Of a DNA stretch of 64,000 nt, positions 53,621 through 61,711 are shown one piece after another. A model generated the notes under the pieces. The model saw only the letters and a list, made by a program, of their open reading frames with translations. It was not told where the DNA came from and did not search any database. A program made the translations under genes and the position numbers. The stretch is from Bacillota bacterium (GTDB taxonomy: Bacteria; Bacillota; UBA4882; UBA8346): NCBI GenBank assembly GCA_023426245.1, contig JAFABB010000040.1:124001-188000 (forward strand), written 5' to 3'. Numbering within the stretch: position 1 is the stretch's first letter; every line of letters begins with the position of its first letter.

Positions 53621-53872
53621 AACCTCACCCCGTCTTCCTTCGAAAGCCGACCCTCTCCTAATGATGACGATCAGAAGAAGCTGGTTCACGGAGAGGGTAT
53701 TAAGTTTTTGACCATCACCCCTCTCCGTGAATCAACTCCCTGAATCATCTTCGCTCGGAGAGGGGCCGGGGGTGAGGTCGCTTTTGGGCCTATTAAACCT
53801 CACCCCGTCTTCCTTCGGAAGCCGACCCTTCCTAATGATGACGATCAGAAGAAGCTGGTTCACGGAGAGGGT
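53621..53872. repeat. Palindromic repeat block left of the DUF559 gene
   Basis: Three parts: 53621-53698 (AACCTCACCCCGTCTTCC..., ending GGAGAGGGT), 53716-53778 (CACCCCTCTCCGTGAA..., ending GGGGGTGAGGT) and a near-identical second copy of the first at 53795-53872. The first and second parts have complementary ends (ACCTCACCCC/GGGGTGAGGT), so together they form one large palindrome. Confidence 0.85.
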
Positions 53873-53990
53873 ATCCAGCAAAGATGGTGTAATAAGAAAT
53901 GACAATATCCCAATTAATGTATTTGGACCCTAGAAAAGGTAATTTTAAAATAACCCAGGATATTCTAAGAAAACAATCAAAAGGCTTATA

Positions 53991-54377
53991 ATGAACACTC
54001 GAAAAATAGTTATCAGCCAAAAAGTCAACCCTGCTAAAAAAGAACGGGCCAAAGAGTTTCGCCGTAACCCGACTTCTGCGGAAAAAATTCTCTGGTTTTA
54101 TTTGCGTAGCCGAAAAATGGCAGGATGTAAATTCCGGAGACAACAGGTGATAGACGGATTTATTGCCGATTTTTATTGTCATGAATTGGGTTTGATAATA
54201 GAGGTCGATGGCGGGATTCATCATGCGCAAAAAAGTTACGATGCGGAGCGCGATAGAATCATTCAGTCCAGGGGACTTACTGTAATCCGGGTTACAAATG
54301 AAAATATTCAAAACGAACTTCACCCTACATTGTTATATCTTCGAGAGACATGTATTAAATTACAAAAGAAACAGTAA
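53991..54377 (+). CDS. DUF559 (Vsr-like) endonuclease-domain protein
   Basis: A 128-residue protein. RAKEFRRNPTSAEKILWFYLRSRKM, then KFRRQQVIDGFIADFYCHELGLIIEVDG and HHAQKSYDAERDRIIQSRGLTVIRVTN show the restriction-endonuclease-like fold with a D-(x)n-E-x-D pattern, related to very-short-patch-repair nucleases. It is opposite to its neighbours, and copies of a palindromic repeat flank it on both sides. Confidence 0.93.
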   Translation: MNTRKIVISQKVNPAKKERAKEFRRNPTSAEKILWFYLRSRKMAGCKFRRQQVIDGFIADFYCHELGLIIEVDGGIHHAQKSYDAERDRIIQSRGLTVIRVTNENIQNELHPTLLYLRETCIKLQKKQ

Positions 54378-54393
54378 TCCATAAAGTTTTAAT

Positions 54394-54503
54394 TAACCTC
54401 ACCCCGTCTTCCTTCGGAAGCCGATAAAGTTTCGGCCAATCACCCCTCTCCGTGAAGCAACTCCCTGAATCTACTCCGCCCGGAGAGGGGCCGGGGGCGA
54501 GGT
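54394..54503. repeat. Palindromic repeat right of the DUF559 gene
   Basis: ACCTCACCCCGTCTTCCTTC at the left end and CCGGGGGCGAGGT at the right end enclose CACCCCTCTCCGTGAAGCAA, the same unit as at 53716-53778 joined to a shortened form of the unit at 53621. Confidence 0.85.
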
Positions 54504-54536
54504 AAAAAAAAGCGGGAGATTTTCATCTCCCGCTTT
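54504..54536 (-). terminator. Terminator of the first porin-like gene
   Basis: AGCGGGAGA/TCTCCCGCT stem with a 6-nt loop and a run of seven T on the minus strand. Confidence 0.9.
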
Positions 54537-54555
54537 CCTTCTTATTCCTTTGAGA

Positions 54556-55584
54556 TTAGAAGGTTACTTTGAGTTTGAGATAAGTATCGTTATCGGTATC
54601 AGTTCCACCTGCGTTAGCAACGGTCTTGAATTGACCTTCAATGGCTGCATTAGCATTTAATTTGTAACCAAGACGGATACCATACAGGCTCAGATCGTCT
54701 GCCCAATTAGCGACTTCGTTTTCGCTGTCTACATCATACTCAACACGAGCATAAAAAGGCATATCAGCGGATTCCAAGGTGAAGCCTACGATGATGTCGG
54801 TATTTTCAACATCTTTAGCGGCCATATTAGTTCCAGAGTACGAAGAATAGCTGACAAAAGGTTTGAAAGCGCCAATAGCATAAGCGATGTTTGCAGCGAT
54901 AACGCTATCAGTTTCAAATGGGGTACCTTTAGCTTCCAAATTCGGTTGAGCAAAAATCAATCCGATGCTGAGTGCATCTGCCGTATAGTCAAAACCTACC
55001 GCAACAGCACCATCACCAGTTGCACCATCAAGGAAAGCACCTGACGGATCCAAGGTGAAGACATCAGGATCAGTAGTAGAGAAAGTATATCCAGCAGGAA
55101 CAGTAATAGTGTTACCATTAAGGGTCATTGCATCATTATCATAACCATAATACAGTTTACCAGTAAAAGAATCGGTGAACTTATAGGAAGCTAATAAACC
55201 AGCCTCAGCTTTGAAATCGCCATAAGCTGCATCAAGGATATCTTTCGGGCCGCCGAAACCGAAACCGAAATAACCGACTTGGAGATTGAAGGCATCATAT
55301 TTCAATTTAGCCCATAATTCATCGTTGAAAAATCCAGCGCCATTGGAACTAGCATCATTGGTCTTGATGGCTGCAAATACAGATAAATTATCATTGAGGT
55401 CACCGGAAACGAGAACTTTGGACTCAATGAAGTCGGTACCTTTTTCAGTGGCATCAATTACATCAGCGGCTTCGGTTTTGTAACCGAAATTGAACTCACC
55501 GCCAACAGCTACAGCGGCCATGGAAACGGCAGCCATGGAAAGAACCATGATTGCGCTTAAAGCAACAACTAATAATTTTTTCAT
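54556..55584 (-). CDS. Porin-like outer-membrane protein 1
   Basis: A 342-residue secreted protein. Signal peptide MKKLLVVALSAIMVLSMAAV, cleavage probably after SMA-A. The mature part is rich in amphipathic beta-strands (VGGEFNFGYKTEA, LSVFAAIKT, FNLQVGYFGFGFGGPKD, GLLASYKFTDSFTGKLYYGY) and ends DTYLKLKVTF with a terminal Phe. There is no SLH domain. It resembles porin-type barrels of diderm Bacillota. An AAGGAGG site and the conserved leader at 55653 precede it. Paralogue of the genes at 56015 and 59014, especially in the signal peptide and strand pattern. Confidence 0.8.
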   Translation of the reverse strand: MKKLLVVALSAIMVLSMAAVSMAAVAVGGEFNFGYKTEAADVIDATEKGTDFIESKVLVSGDLNDNLSVFAAIKTNDASSNGAGFFNDELWAKLKYDAFNLQVGYFGFGFGGPKDILDAAYGDFKAEAGLLASYKFTDSFTGKLYYGYDNDAMTLNGNTITVPAGYTFSTTDPDVFTLDPSGAFLDGATGDGAVAVGFDYTADALSIGLIFAQPNLEAKGTPFETDSVIAANIAYAIGAFKPFVSYSSYSGTNMAAKDVENTDIIVGFTLESADMPFYARVEYDVDSENEVANWADDLSLYGIRLGYKLNANAAIEGQFKTVANAGGTDTDNDTYLKLKVTF

Positions 55585-55652
55585 AAAAAACTTTCCTCCT
55601 TATTTGTCTAAGTACTGAATTTGGTCTTACTTATTGCAAATATTGCTCTCTA

Positions 55653-55726
55653 CCACCTCCCCCCGATATATCGCAACCGAAGAACGTTACGAGGTGTCCT
55701 TGTTGTCCTCATAAGTGATTCGGAAG
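55653..55726 (-). promoter_or_regulatory. Conserved porin leader RNA motif, copy 1
   Basis: Reading the minus strand: outer arm CCGAA, inner hairpin GAGG-loop-CCTC with GGA in the loop (ACAACAAGGACA), outer closing TTCGG, then TTGCGATATATCGGGGGGAGG. Same order as in copies 2 and 3, about 70 nt before the start codon. The rest of the 55585-56014 gap is AT-rich with the terminator at 55947. Confidence 0.75.
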
Positions 55727-55946
55727 ACTCACTATCCAAATACTGGAAGCCCGTTAAGAGAGACTCTTACCAATAAATTTATAGTATGAGTTTTAACATA
55801 ACTTGTCAAGGAAATTTTTATGAAATGTCCTACCGTTGTTTCACTATAGTTCACATAAAATATTCCTTTTAGATCTTATACACAAAACCGGAAAAACCTT
55901 CCTTTTAATTGGGATTTTTTTAAGAAATTTTTAACATCATTCAAAA

Positions 55947-55982
55947 CAAAAAAAAGAGCAGAGACTATAGGCCTCTGCTCTC
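55947..55982 (-). terminator. Terminator of the second porin-like gene
   Basis: AGAGCAGAG/CTCTGCTCT stem around ACTATAGGC, followed by TTTTTTTTT on the minus strand. Confidence 0.9.
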
Positions 55983-56014
55983 TTTCGGAAACTTGATTCT
56001 TTTTTTATTTGATT

Positions 56015-56875
56015 TTAGAAAACGTAGTTTAACTTGACTGAAGATACGGCATCAGCGCCCATGGTGCTGCAGTTATTATACTCGATGTTGGCGCCTTTGG
56101 CGATTTTGTAACCCAGTCTGAAACCAACATTGGCGTCATCTTGGCCATCGGGTTTCACAACCTGATATTCTGCGCGGCCATAGACTTTGTTGCCGTCATA
56201 GAGAGCGCCGAGAACTGCGTTGTCTTGGCTATCGCCGTTTACTTCGGGTTTCATTTCATAATCGACATAGACTTTGGCAGGAGCTAAATTATAATAAGCG
56301 TTGATGGATTGGGTTGCTTTTGCACCGTCTACATCACTGTTGATATAATTGAATTTAGCGCCGAATGCGGCTACATCGTAAGCAACGCTCACTGCATATT
56401 GATTGGTCATATCGTCGCCAACTGCTGCATTCGGATCAAAACGGGCCAGATAACCGCTTACGGTAACCGGTTCGGCAACTTTGCCGGTAACAGCAACGGA
56501 AGCTTTATTTTTCAGATCACCCAAAGAACTGATGATATCCACATCACCGTCGACAGTGTATGGGAGGTAACCGACTTGAACGCTACCAAAACCTTGATTG
56601 AACTTCACCCATGATTCATCAACATAGGTGTTGCCAATTGAACTTCCCAGAAGATTCGGGGATTTGAAGGTGGCAAACCCGGTAATGTTGTCGGTGATGG
56701 CGGCTGTGACGCCAATTTTGGTATCGGCAAAGGCATCCTTGTCTTTATTTGCTTCTTGGCTTAATTCCCAACCATAATTGAATTCTCCGCCTACCGTAAC
56801 ATTTGCTGCCATTGAAACCGCAGCCATGGAAAGAATCATCATTGCGCTTAAAGCGATAACGAATAACTTTTTCAT
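56015..56875 (-). CDS. Porin-like outer-membrane protein 2
   Basis: A 286-residue paralogue of porin-like 1. The signal peptide (MKKLFVIALSAMMILSMAAVSMAA) is nearly identical, and the mature part begins VTVGGEFNYGWELSQEA. Strands alternate (GFGSVQVGYLPYT, VAVTGKVAEPVTVSGYLARF) and the protein ends SSVKLNYVF. AAGGAGG precedes the ATG; its own leader motif is at 56978. The signal peptide and N-terminal strand match porin 1 better than porin 3. Confidence 0.8.
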   Translation of the reverse strand: MKKLFVIALSAMMILSMAAVSMAANVTVGGEFNYGWELSQEANKDKDAFADTKIGVTAAITDNITGFATFKSPNLLGSSIGNTYVDESWVKFNQGFGSVQVGYLPYTVDGDVDIISSLGDLKNKASVAVTGKVAEPVTVSGYLARFDPNAAVGDDMTNQYAVSVAYDVAAFGAKFNYINSDVDGAKATQSINAYYNLAPAKVYVDYEMKPEVNGDSQDNAVLGALYDGNKVYGRAEYQVVKPDGQDDANVGFRLGYKIAKGANIEYNNCSTMGADAVSSVKLNYVF

Positions 56876-56977
56876 ATAGAACTTTCCTCCTTAGTATTTG
56901 CATCTTTATTTGATATTTTTAAAATCGATTCCGTTTTCGATTCCCAAAACACGAAATGCTTCTTGGTAGTAAGCCAT

Positions 56978-57050
56978 TCCTCCCTTCGATATATCGCAAC
57001 CGGGAACTGTTTGCGAGGTATCCGTGTTGTCCTCAAAAACAATCCCGGAT
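56978..57050 (-). promoter_or_regulatory. Conserved porin leader RNA motif, copy 2
   Basis: CCGGGA pairs with TTCCCGG; inner GAGG/CCTC hairpin with ACAACACGGATA loop; then TTGCGATATATCG AAGGGAGG. Differences from copy 1 in the outer stem are compensatory (CCGAA/TTCGG becomes CCGGGA/TCCCGG). Confidence 0.75.
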
Positions 57051-57669
57051 GACGTCAAAAGGAAACTTGTTACTGAAAAGTAAAATTATTGAAACATAAG
57101 GCAATAACTATCCCGGAAACACATTTTCTGGACCCTCTGATAATATCATCTTGAGCTGCAATTTTTATCTCAGACTAAGAATTAATCACAAGTTCCCGAA
57201 AACCTTTTGGTAAATGTTAGCTGCGATTCACAAAATCGGTTGAACTCAACTTCGTCTCCAGCATTTTTGAACAAACCGTTCATCATGTTTTTGACACTCC
57301 CCAAATTCATTTTTTTGCTCCGAATTCCTTTAGGTAAATTTTGCGTCAAATGCCAGATTACATGAGGTTTTCTGCATTTCTCACCATTTTTTAAGCTTCC
57401 TCTCAGGCTATTTTAAGGTTGAAACAGTATCATAAAAATAGAAACTTTCCTCCTTAATTGAGGCTGCCGCAAAAGAATTTCTACTTGAGATAAGCGATAG
57501 ATTGTGCTGATGAATCTGCAAAATTCGATATATTGCCTATCTCTCTCGTGGAATTCCCTTTTCAAGGCAGCTCCTTTTTTCATGTCAACTCCATGATCCC
57601 CGGCGATACCTTCCTATCTCCCCCACTTGGGACTTTCATCCGTTCGATTGCCCCCATACCAGCGCACAA
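57051..57669. other. Intergenic stretch between porin 2 leader and spoVT terminator
   Basis: No frame with a good ribosome site. A + strand frame at 57533 of 76 codons has no initiation signal, so I leave it out. The promoter of porin 2 must lie here. Confidence 0.5.
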
Positions 57670-57701
57670 AAAAAAGAACCGTCTCCTCCCGGAAGGTTCT
57701 T
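57670..57701 (-). terminator. Terminator of spoVT
   Basis: AAGAACC at 57674-57680 pairs with GGTTCTT at 57695-57701, with an inner partly paired loop and TTTTTTTTT following on the minus strand. Confidence 0.7.
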
Positions 57702-57863
57702 ATAACCAAATTTTCTTATTATCATTTTATCTGTTAAAGTACTTTAAAATCAGCGAAATATAATATATGGCTACTTTAATGTATTTCTTCAGGCATGTCC
57801 GCCGGCGCGAATTTACTTTCGGGGCCGCCCCACGATGAGGTTTTTAATACATTAAACAATATC

Positions 57864-58415
57864 TCAGCATTCAATTTGTTTGGCTAAAAATCCGGCCGTT
57901 GTAGTTGCAATCTTGACTTCCATATTTCCCATGATCACTCCGGCCTCTTTGCAGCCTAAAATAACTGCCCCAATCAGCTCATCTCTGGCTATAACCGGCG
58001 CTATGACTTGGGCGGTAAACTTTTCTTCTCCTTCGCAGATAGGATAACACTCACTAAGCTTTCCCGGTTTCGGCATTACCGTAACTTGACGCTCTTCTAT
58101 CGCCTTTTGCACAGGTTCTGAAATGAGTTTACCAAAAAAATTATCTTTAGAGGCCCCCGCTACTGCAATGACCATGTCCCGGTTGGTGACAAGCGATATA
58201 AAGCCTATCGACTCATAGAGAGCTTCCACGTACATTTCCGCAATTTCGATCAAATCAACAAAAGGTGAATATTTCTTAAGAATAACTTCTTCTTCCCCAT
58301 TAACAAAAATCTCTATCGGATCCCCGTTTCGGATCTTTAATGTTTTACGAATATCACTCGGAAGAACCAACCGGCCGATTTCATCAACCCGCCGAATCAT
58401 TCCAGTGGCTCTCAT
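57864..58415 (-). CDS. spoVT: Stage V sporulation protein T (AbrB-type regulator)
   Basis: A 183-residue protein: N-terminal AbrB/SpoVT swapped-hairpin DNA-binding domain (MRATGMIRRVDEIGRLVLPS, then DIRKTLKIRNGDPIEIFVNG) and a C-terminal GAF-like domain (about 55-180). The length and two-domain order are those of SpoVT, a forespore regulator of sporulation and germination genes. ATG at 58415 is chosen because GGAG lies 10 nt upstream; TTG at 58424 abuts the site. It sits among porin-like genes, which is worth noting. Confidence 0.9.
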   Translation of the reverse strand: MRATGMIRRVDEIGRLVLPSDIRKTLKIRNGDPIEIFVNGEEEVILKKYSPFVDLIEIAEMYVEALYESIGFISLVTNRDMVIAVAGASKDNFFGKLISEPVQKAIEERQVTVMPKPGKLSECYPICEGEEKFTAQVIAPVIARDELIGAVILGCKEAGVIMGNMEVKIATTTAGFLAKQIEC

Positions 58416-58424
58416 TTTGGTCAA

Positions 58425-58860
58425 CTCCTCATGAATATCAAAATATCATCATTCAATAAATTCGTTTCGTTAAGATAGAGCGATACTTGCTCATTTTTAC
58501 ATTTCAGCCGTCAGTTTTAATAAATTTTCGTCAAAAATATAATGATTGATCGAAGATAAAACTCAATAAGATATTTTTAATATTTATTTTTTTATTGTAT
58601 TGTGTCATTGTGTATTTTAAGTGTCGTTTAAGTGCTAATCCAGTGTCGATTTTATGTATATTTCATCAACAAAAAATATTTTTAAGTAAATATTTTATGT
58701 AAACTTATTAAAAATATAATTATGAATGACGGGCTTCCCCAAATCGCGTTTTTAAAAGCAGAAGGCTTTGCGAGATATCTTCTCCAAAAAATTAATTCAC
58801 CCCTTAGAATTATTGATACGATAAAAATTTCATGAATTGAATATCCGCCTCTATAAAATA
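58425..58860. other. Upstream region of spoVT, related to 60180-60480
   Basis: AT-rich. Scattered stretches (TTTATGTAAACTTA, GTGTATTTTA, GATAAAAATTTCAT) recur in the same order in the region 60180-60440 upstream of porin 3. I take it as a diverged duplicate of a promoter region. Confidence 0.5.
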
Positions 58861-58862
58861 AC

Positions 58863-58897
58863 CAACGACTCTCCCCAAAGCAATAGAAGAGTCGTTG
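58863..58897 (-). terminator. Terminator-like hairpin upstream of spoVT
   Basis: CAACGACTCT pairs with AGAGTCGTTG around a 15-nt loop, with GTTATTTTAT after it on the minus strand. Matches in position and sequence type the hairpin at 60445-60482. Confidence 0.6.
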
Positions 58898-58972
58898 TCC
58901 ATGGTACATCCTTTAGCGTTGGAGGAGATGGAAGATGTAAATATTCAATAAATAAAGTCATCCTTATTAAAG

Positions 58973-58996
58973 AAGCGGGAGATAGCTCTCCCGCTT
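58973..58996 (-). terminator. Terminator of the third porin-like gene
   Basis: AAGCGGGAGA/TCTCCCGCTT stem with a TAGC loop, 18 bp after the stop codon. Same sequence family as the terminator of porin 1. Confidence 0.75.
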
Positions 58997-59013
58997 TCTG
59001 TGGTTAATTAATC

Positions 59014-59925
59014 TTAAAATACTAAGACCGCTTTGATTTGGTCGCTTGTAACATCGGTGCTGTCGTCATAAGTATGTGCTAAGCGATAGGTGATCCCGTT
59101 CGCAGCATTGTAATAAACATGTACACCATAATCGCTCTTATTGGTACTATCATCGCCATAACCATATTCAGCACGGACAACCCAAGGACCACCGGTGACT
59201 TTAGCGCCAAATACGCCGTATGCATCATCGGATGCAGCGCCCACACCATAGGTGGTATAGAATTTCACGCTTTCTACAGGAGCAACATACAGGTTGGCAG
59301 TGTAACCGGTATCATATCCATCAGCATCAATTGCGGTATCGACAAAATTACCCTCGATGCCAAATTTCTCGTTGCCGTAACCAAGGGTTACGACATAAGC
59401 GCCGTCGCCTACGCCTTCTTCATCATCGCATTCATCCGCAGAATACCACAAACCGCCATAGAAGTTTTCAACTTTGAAAGTATAATCAATGGCTGCATCG
59501 GAATTGATATCACCAAATGCGCCAGAAACGATGTCGCGCTCGCCGTCGGTGTCCAGATCCCAATAACCGAGTTTGATGTCACCCCAGGTATTGGTAATGT
59601 TGATCCAATACTCATCGGCATAGACGCCTTTATTCAGTGAGCTAACATCACTATAGGTATCGTCGCCATTTTCTGTCGTTCTGGAAGTAGTAACCGTATC
59701 ATGTCCAAGATCGGTCCGGAATACGACTTTTCCGGAGACGGAGTCATTGATATTACCCTCGACACCGGCATAGACTTCAAACTCATCATAATCATCTACG
59801 CCATCCTCGTCACTGGTGTTATACTTCAACTGTACTTGACCGGTAGCTTTCACTTCGGCCATGGAAACGGCTGCGAAAGCGAAAACCATCACTACGCTTA
59901 AAACAATAACCAATAATTTTTTCAT
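59014..59925 (-). CDS. Porin-like outer-membrane protein 3
   Basis: A 303-residue protein from ATG at 59925 (ATGAGGAGGAAAG upstream). Signal peptide MKKLLVIVLSVVMVFAFAAVSMA. The mature part is very acidic (many Asp and Glu), with beta strands such as KATGQVQLKYNTS, VSGKVVFRTDLGHD and WGDIKLGYWDLDTDG, and ends SDQIKAVLVF. It is the most divergent of the three paralogues, and its leader motif (60004) has also drifted. The acidity could reflect calcium binding, but I see no motif proving that. Confidence 0.8.
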   Translation of the reverse strand: MKKLLVIVLSVVMVFAFAAVSMAEVKATGQVQLKYNTSDEDGVDDYDEFEVYAGVEGNINDSVSGKVVFRTDLGHDTVTTSRTTENGDDTYSDVSSLNKGVYADEYWINITNTWGDIKLGYWDLDTDGERDIVSGAFGDINSDAAIDYTFKVENFYGGLWYSADECDDEEGVGDGAYVVTLGYGNEKFGIEGNFVDTAIDADGYDTGYTANLYVAPVESVKFYTTYGVGAASDDAYGVFGAKVTGGPWVVRAEYGYGDDSTNKSDYGVHVYYNAANGITYRLAHTYDDSTDVTSDQIKAVLVF

Positions 59926-60003
59926 AAAAACTTTCCTCCTCATTGAGTTTCGTTGTCAATACCTGGGGTACTCCTCAACTTACCGCTTGCAACGTTCTCC
60001 ACA

Positions 60004-60078
60004 TTCCCCCTTTTGATATATAACATCATCCGGCGCTGTATCACGAGGGTTCCTTGGTTATCCTCTTCAAGTCCGGAA
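60004..60078 (-). promoter_or_regulatory. Conserved porin leader RNA motif, copy 3
   Basis: TTCCGG pairs with CGCCGG; inner GAGG/CCTC hairpin with a loop containing AACCAAGGAA; then ATGTTATATATCAAAAGGGGG. The most diverged copy, keeping the order and pairing. Confidence 0.65.
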
Positions 60079-60444
60079 TTTTGATATTCAAACATCGGAA
60101 TGTAAAAAAATCAAATATGAACAAGTATGGCTTATCCATATATTTGAAAAATCTTATTATCTATGACAATAAAGCCAAATAATTAATTTCGGTGTATTAT
60201 TTATTGCTTTTCAGTATCATTTATTTTATTATGTAAATGTGTACGTTGAGTGTATATTTTGCGTATATTCAGTATATAAAAATAATTATCAAGTTAATGT
60301 CTTATGTAAACTTAAAAAAGTATCTACTTTATATAAGCCCTTCTTTCCTCAAATCATGTTTTTACGGAGTAAAAAGGTAATACCAGGTCTTGCAACCGAA
60401 AATTATCAATAAGATAGAAATTTCATATCCTCCCCGATAAAACA
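60079..60444. other. Upstream region of porin 3
   Basis: AT-rich, no gene. It contains the counterpart of the spoVT upstream region (see 58425-58860). Confidence 0.5.
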
Positions 60445-60482
60445 AACAACGACCCTCCAAAATCCCTGGGAAGGTCGTTGTT
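60445..60482 (-). terminator. Terminator of the ankyrin-OmpA lipoprotein gene
   Basis: AACAACGACC/GGTCGTTGTT stem with an 18-nt loop, followed by a T-rich tail on the minus strand (TTGTTTTATC). Confidence 0.75.
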
Positions 60483-60511
60483 TCCTACATCACTCTATCA
60501 CTATCGTTTTC

Positions 60512-61438
60512 TTATTTTATGGTTTCATTGATAACTTGTTCTTTCGTCAGTACCGTATCCCATACTAAAATATCTACCCGTCGGTTATAACTCCTGGAAT
60601 CCTCATCATGACCTTTTTTAAAGGGATAATCCTTACCAAACCCATAAACAACAAACCTTTCGGGAGCAATGCCCTGATCTATCAAGTATTTTTGAATGGC
60701 CTTGGCACGCTGCTCAGATAATGCCCTGTTATATTCCCCAGTGCCACGCTCGTCGGCATGACCACTGAGAATCACATACATCTTCGGATTATCTTTTAGA
60801 ATTGCAATATTCTCCGTCAACGTCCCGGTTTGGTCAGCCCGAAGGATCGTCTTATCAAAATCGAAGAAGACCGATGATAACTGCTTATTAATCCCCGCTA
60901 CCTGCGTAGGAGATGGTTCCGGGGTTGAAGTTTTTTCCGGCGTTTCAGTTGGGGTCACTGTTTCCACCGGTGCTGGAATCGAAACCGGTTTCCCCCAATT
61001 GCTTAAAAATTCAACCATTGCGGTTTGATTATTTTCCTGGGCGATTTGTAGGGCAGTCTTGCCATTATTATCGACGGCATTGATATCGGCCCCTTTTTCC
61101 AAGAGTAGCTTGGCCATTTCAATATTGCCCTTTTCAGCGGCATACATTAAAGGGGTCTTTCCATCGTTATCTTTGGCATTGACATCCGCGCCCCTGTCAA
61201 TCAATAACTTGGCAATATCGGTATGGCCAAGATATGCCGCCAACATTAAAACCGATTTTCCATCATCGGCTTTTAAATTGGGACTCAATCCTTGATCCAG
61301 AAATCCTTGTACTTTAGCGGTATCACCCTTTGTTACTGCTTCAACCATTGCTTTCTCATTGTTGGAGCAACCCGCCAAAAAAACCAATAATAAGGCCACC
61401 AATACCATGGTTAACTTGGTAAACCATTTCATAACCAT
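60512..61438 (-). CDS. Ankyrin-repeat lipoprotein with C-terminal OmpA/Pal domain
   Basis: A 308-residue lipoprotein. The signal peptide ends LLVFLAGCSNN, a lipobox with the acylated Cys near residue 24. Four ankyrin repeats follow (about 30-150; examples DGKSVLMLAAYLGHTDIAKL and DGKTPLMYAAEKGNIEMAKL). A Pro/Thr/Glu linker leads to an OmpA_C domain (195-290: VFFDFDKTILRAD, LSGHADERGTGEYNRALSEQ, SYNRRVDILV) that binds peptidoglycan. AAAGGTGG is upstream; ATG at 61432 is an alternative start. The fusion suggests an envelope anchor displaying a protein-binding repeat. Confidence 0.92.
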   Translation of the reverse strand: MVMKWFTKLTMVLVALLLVFLAGCSNNEKAMVEAVTKGDTAKVQGFLDQGLSPNLKADDGKSVLMLAAYLGHTDIAKLLIDRGADVNAKDNDGKTPLMYAAEKGNIEMAKLLLEKGADINAVDNNGKTALQIAQENNQTAMVEFLSNWGKPVSIPAPVETVTPTETPEKTSTPEPSPTQVAGINKQLSSVFFDFDKTILRADQTGTLTENIAILKDNPKMYVILSGHADERGTGEYNRALSEQRAKAIQKYLIDQGIAPERFVVYGFGKDYPFKKGHDEDSRSYNRRVDILVWDTVLTKEQVINETIK

Positions 61439-61711
61439 TCCGCCACCTTTCTACAAAATCAAATTTTTCATTCCATCTCAGTCATTGTATTAAACTACCA
61501 TTTGCTTCATTAAGCTATGATCGAATATTCCAAACTCATATCCTCTTAACTGCAATCATCCCTCCTTATCGTTATTCATTATAAAGGAGACATATTGCCG
61601 GACAATGACTAAACTTTGAAAATTTATTTCGGAAATATTGCCGAATGTTACAAGAGGGTAAAGCAAATAGTTGATGACGATGGTAACGGGGAGCGCATCT
61701 TGAAATCAAAA

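Noticed and set aside
53832..54323. A 163-codon minus-strand frame overlapping the DUF559 gene
   Set aside because: It lies entirely antisense to the well-supported DUF559 gene and has no ribosome site or family resemblance.
53621..54503. CRISPR-like array
   Set aside because: The repeats are long, unequal and palindromic, without regularly spaced spacers or cas genes.
55653..55726. c-di-GMP (GEMM) or preQ1 riboswitch
   Set aside because: The conserved bases of those classes (for example the GEMM AGGGCAAAC and GGGACGCAAAGCC blocks, or the preQ1 A-rich tail) are absent from all three copies.
57533..57763. A 76-codon plus-strand frame between porin 2 and spoVT
   Set aside because: No ribosome site, runs through the terminator of spoVT, and reads as low-complexity hydrophobic sequence.
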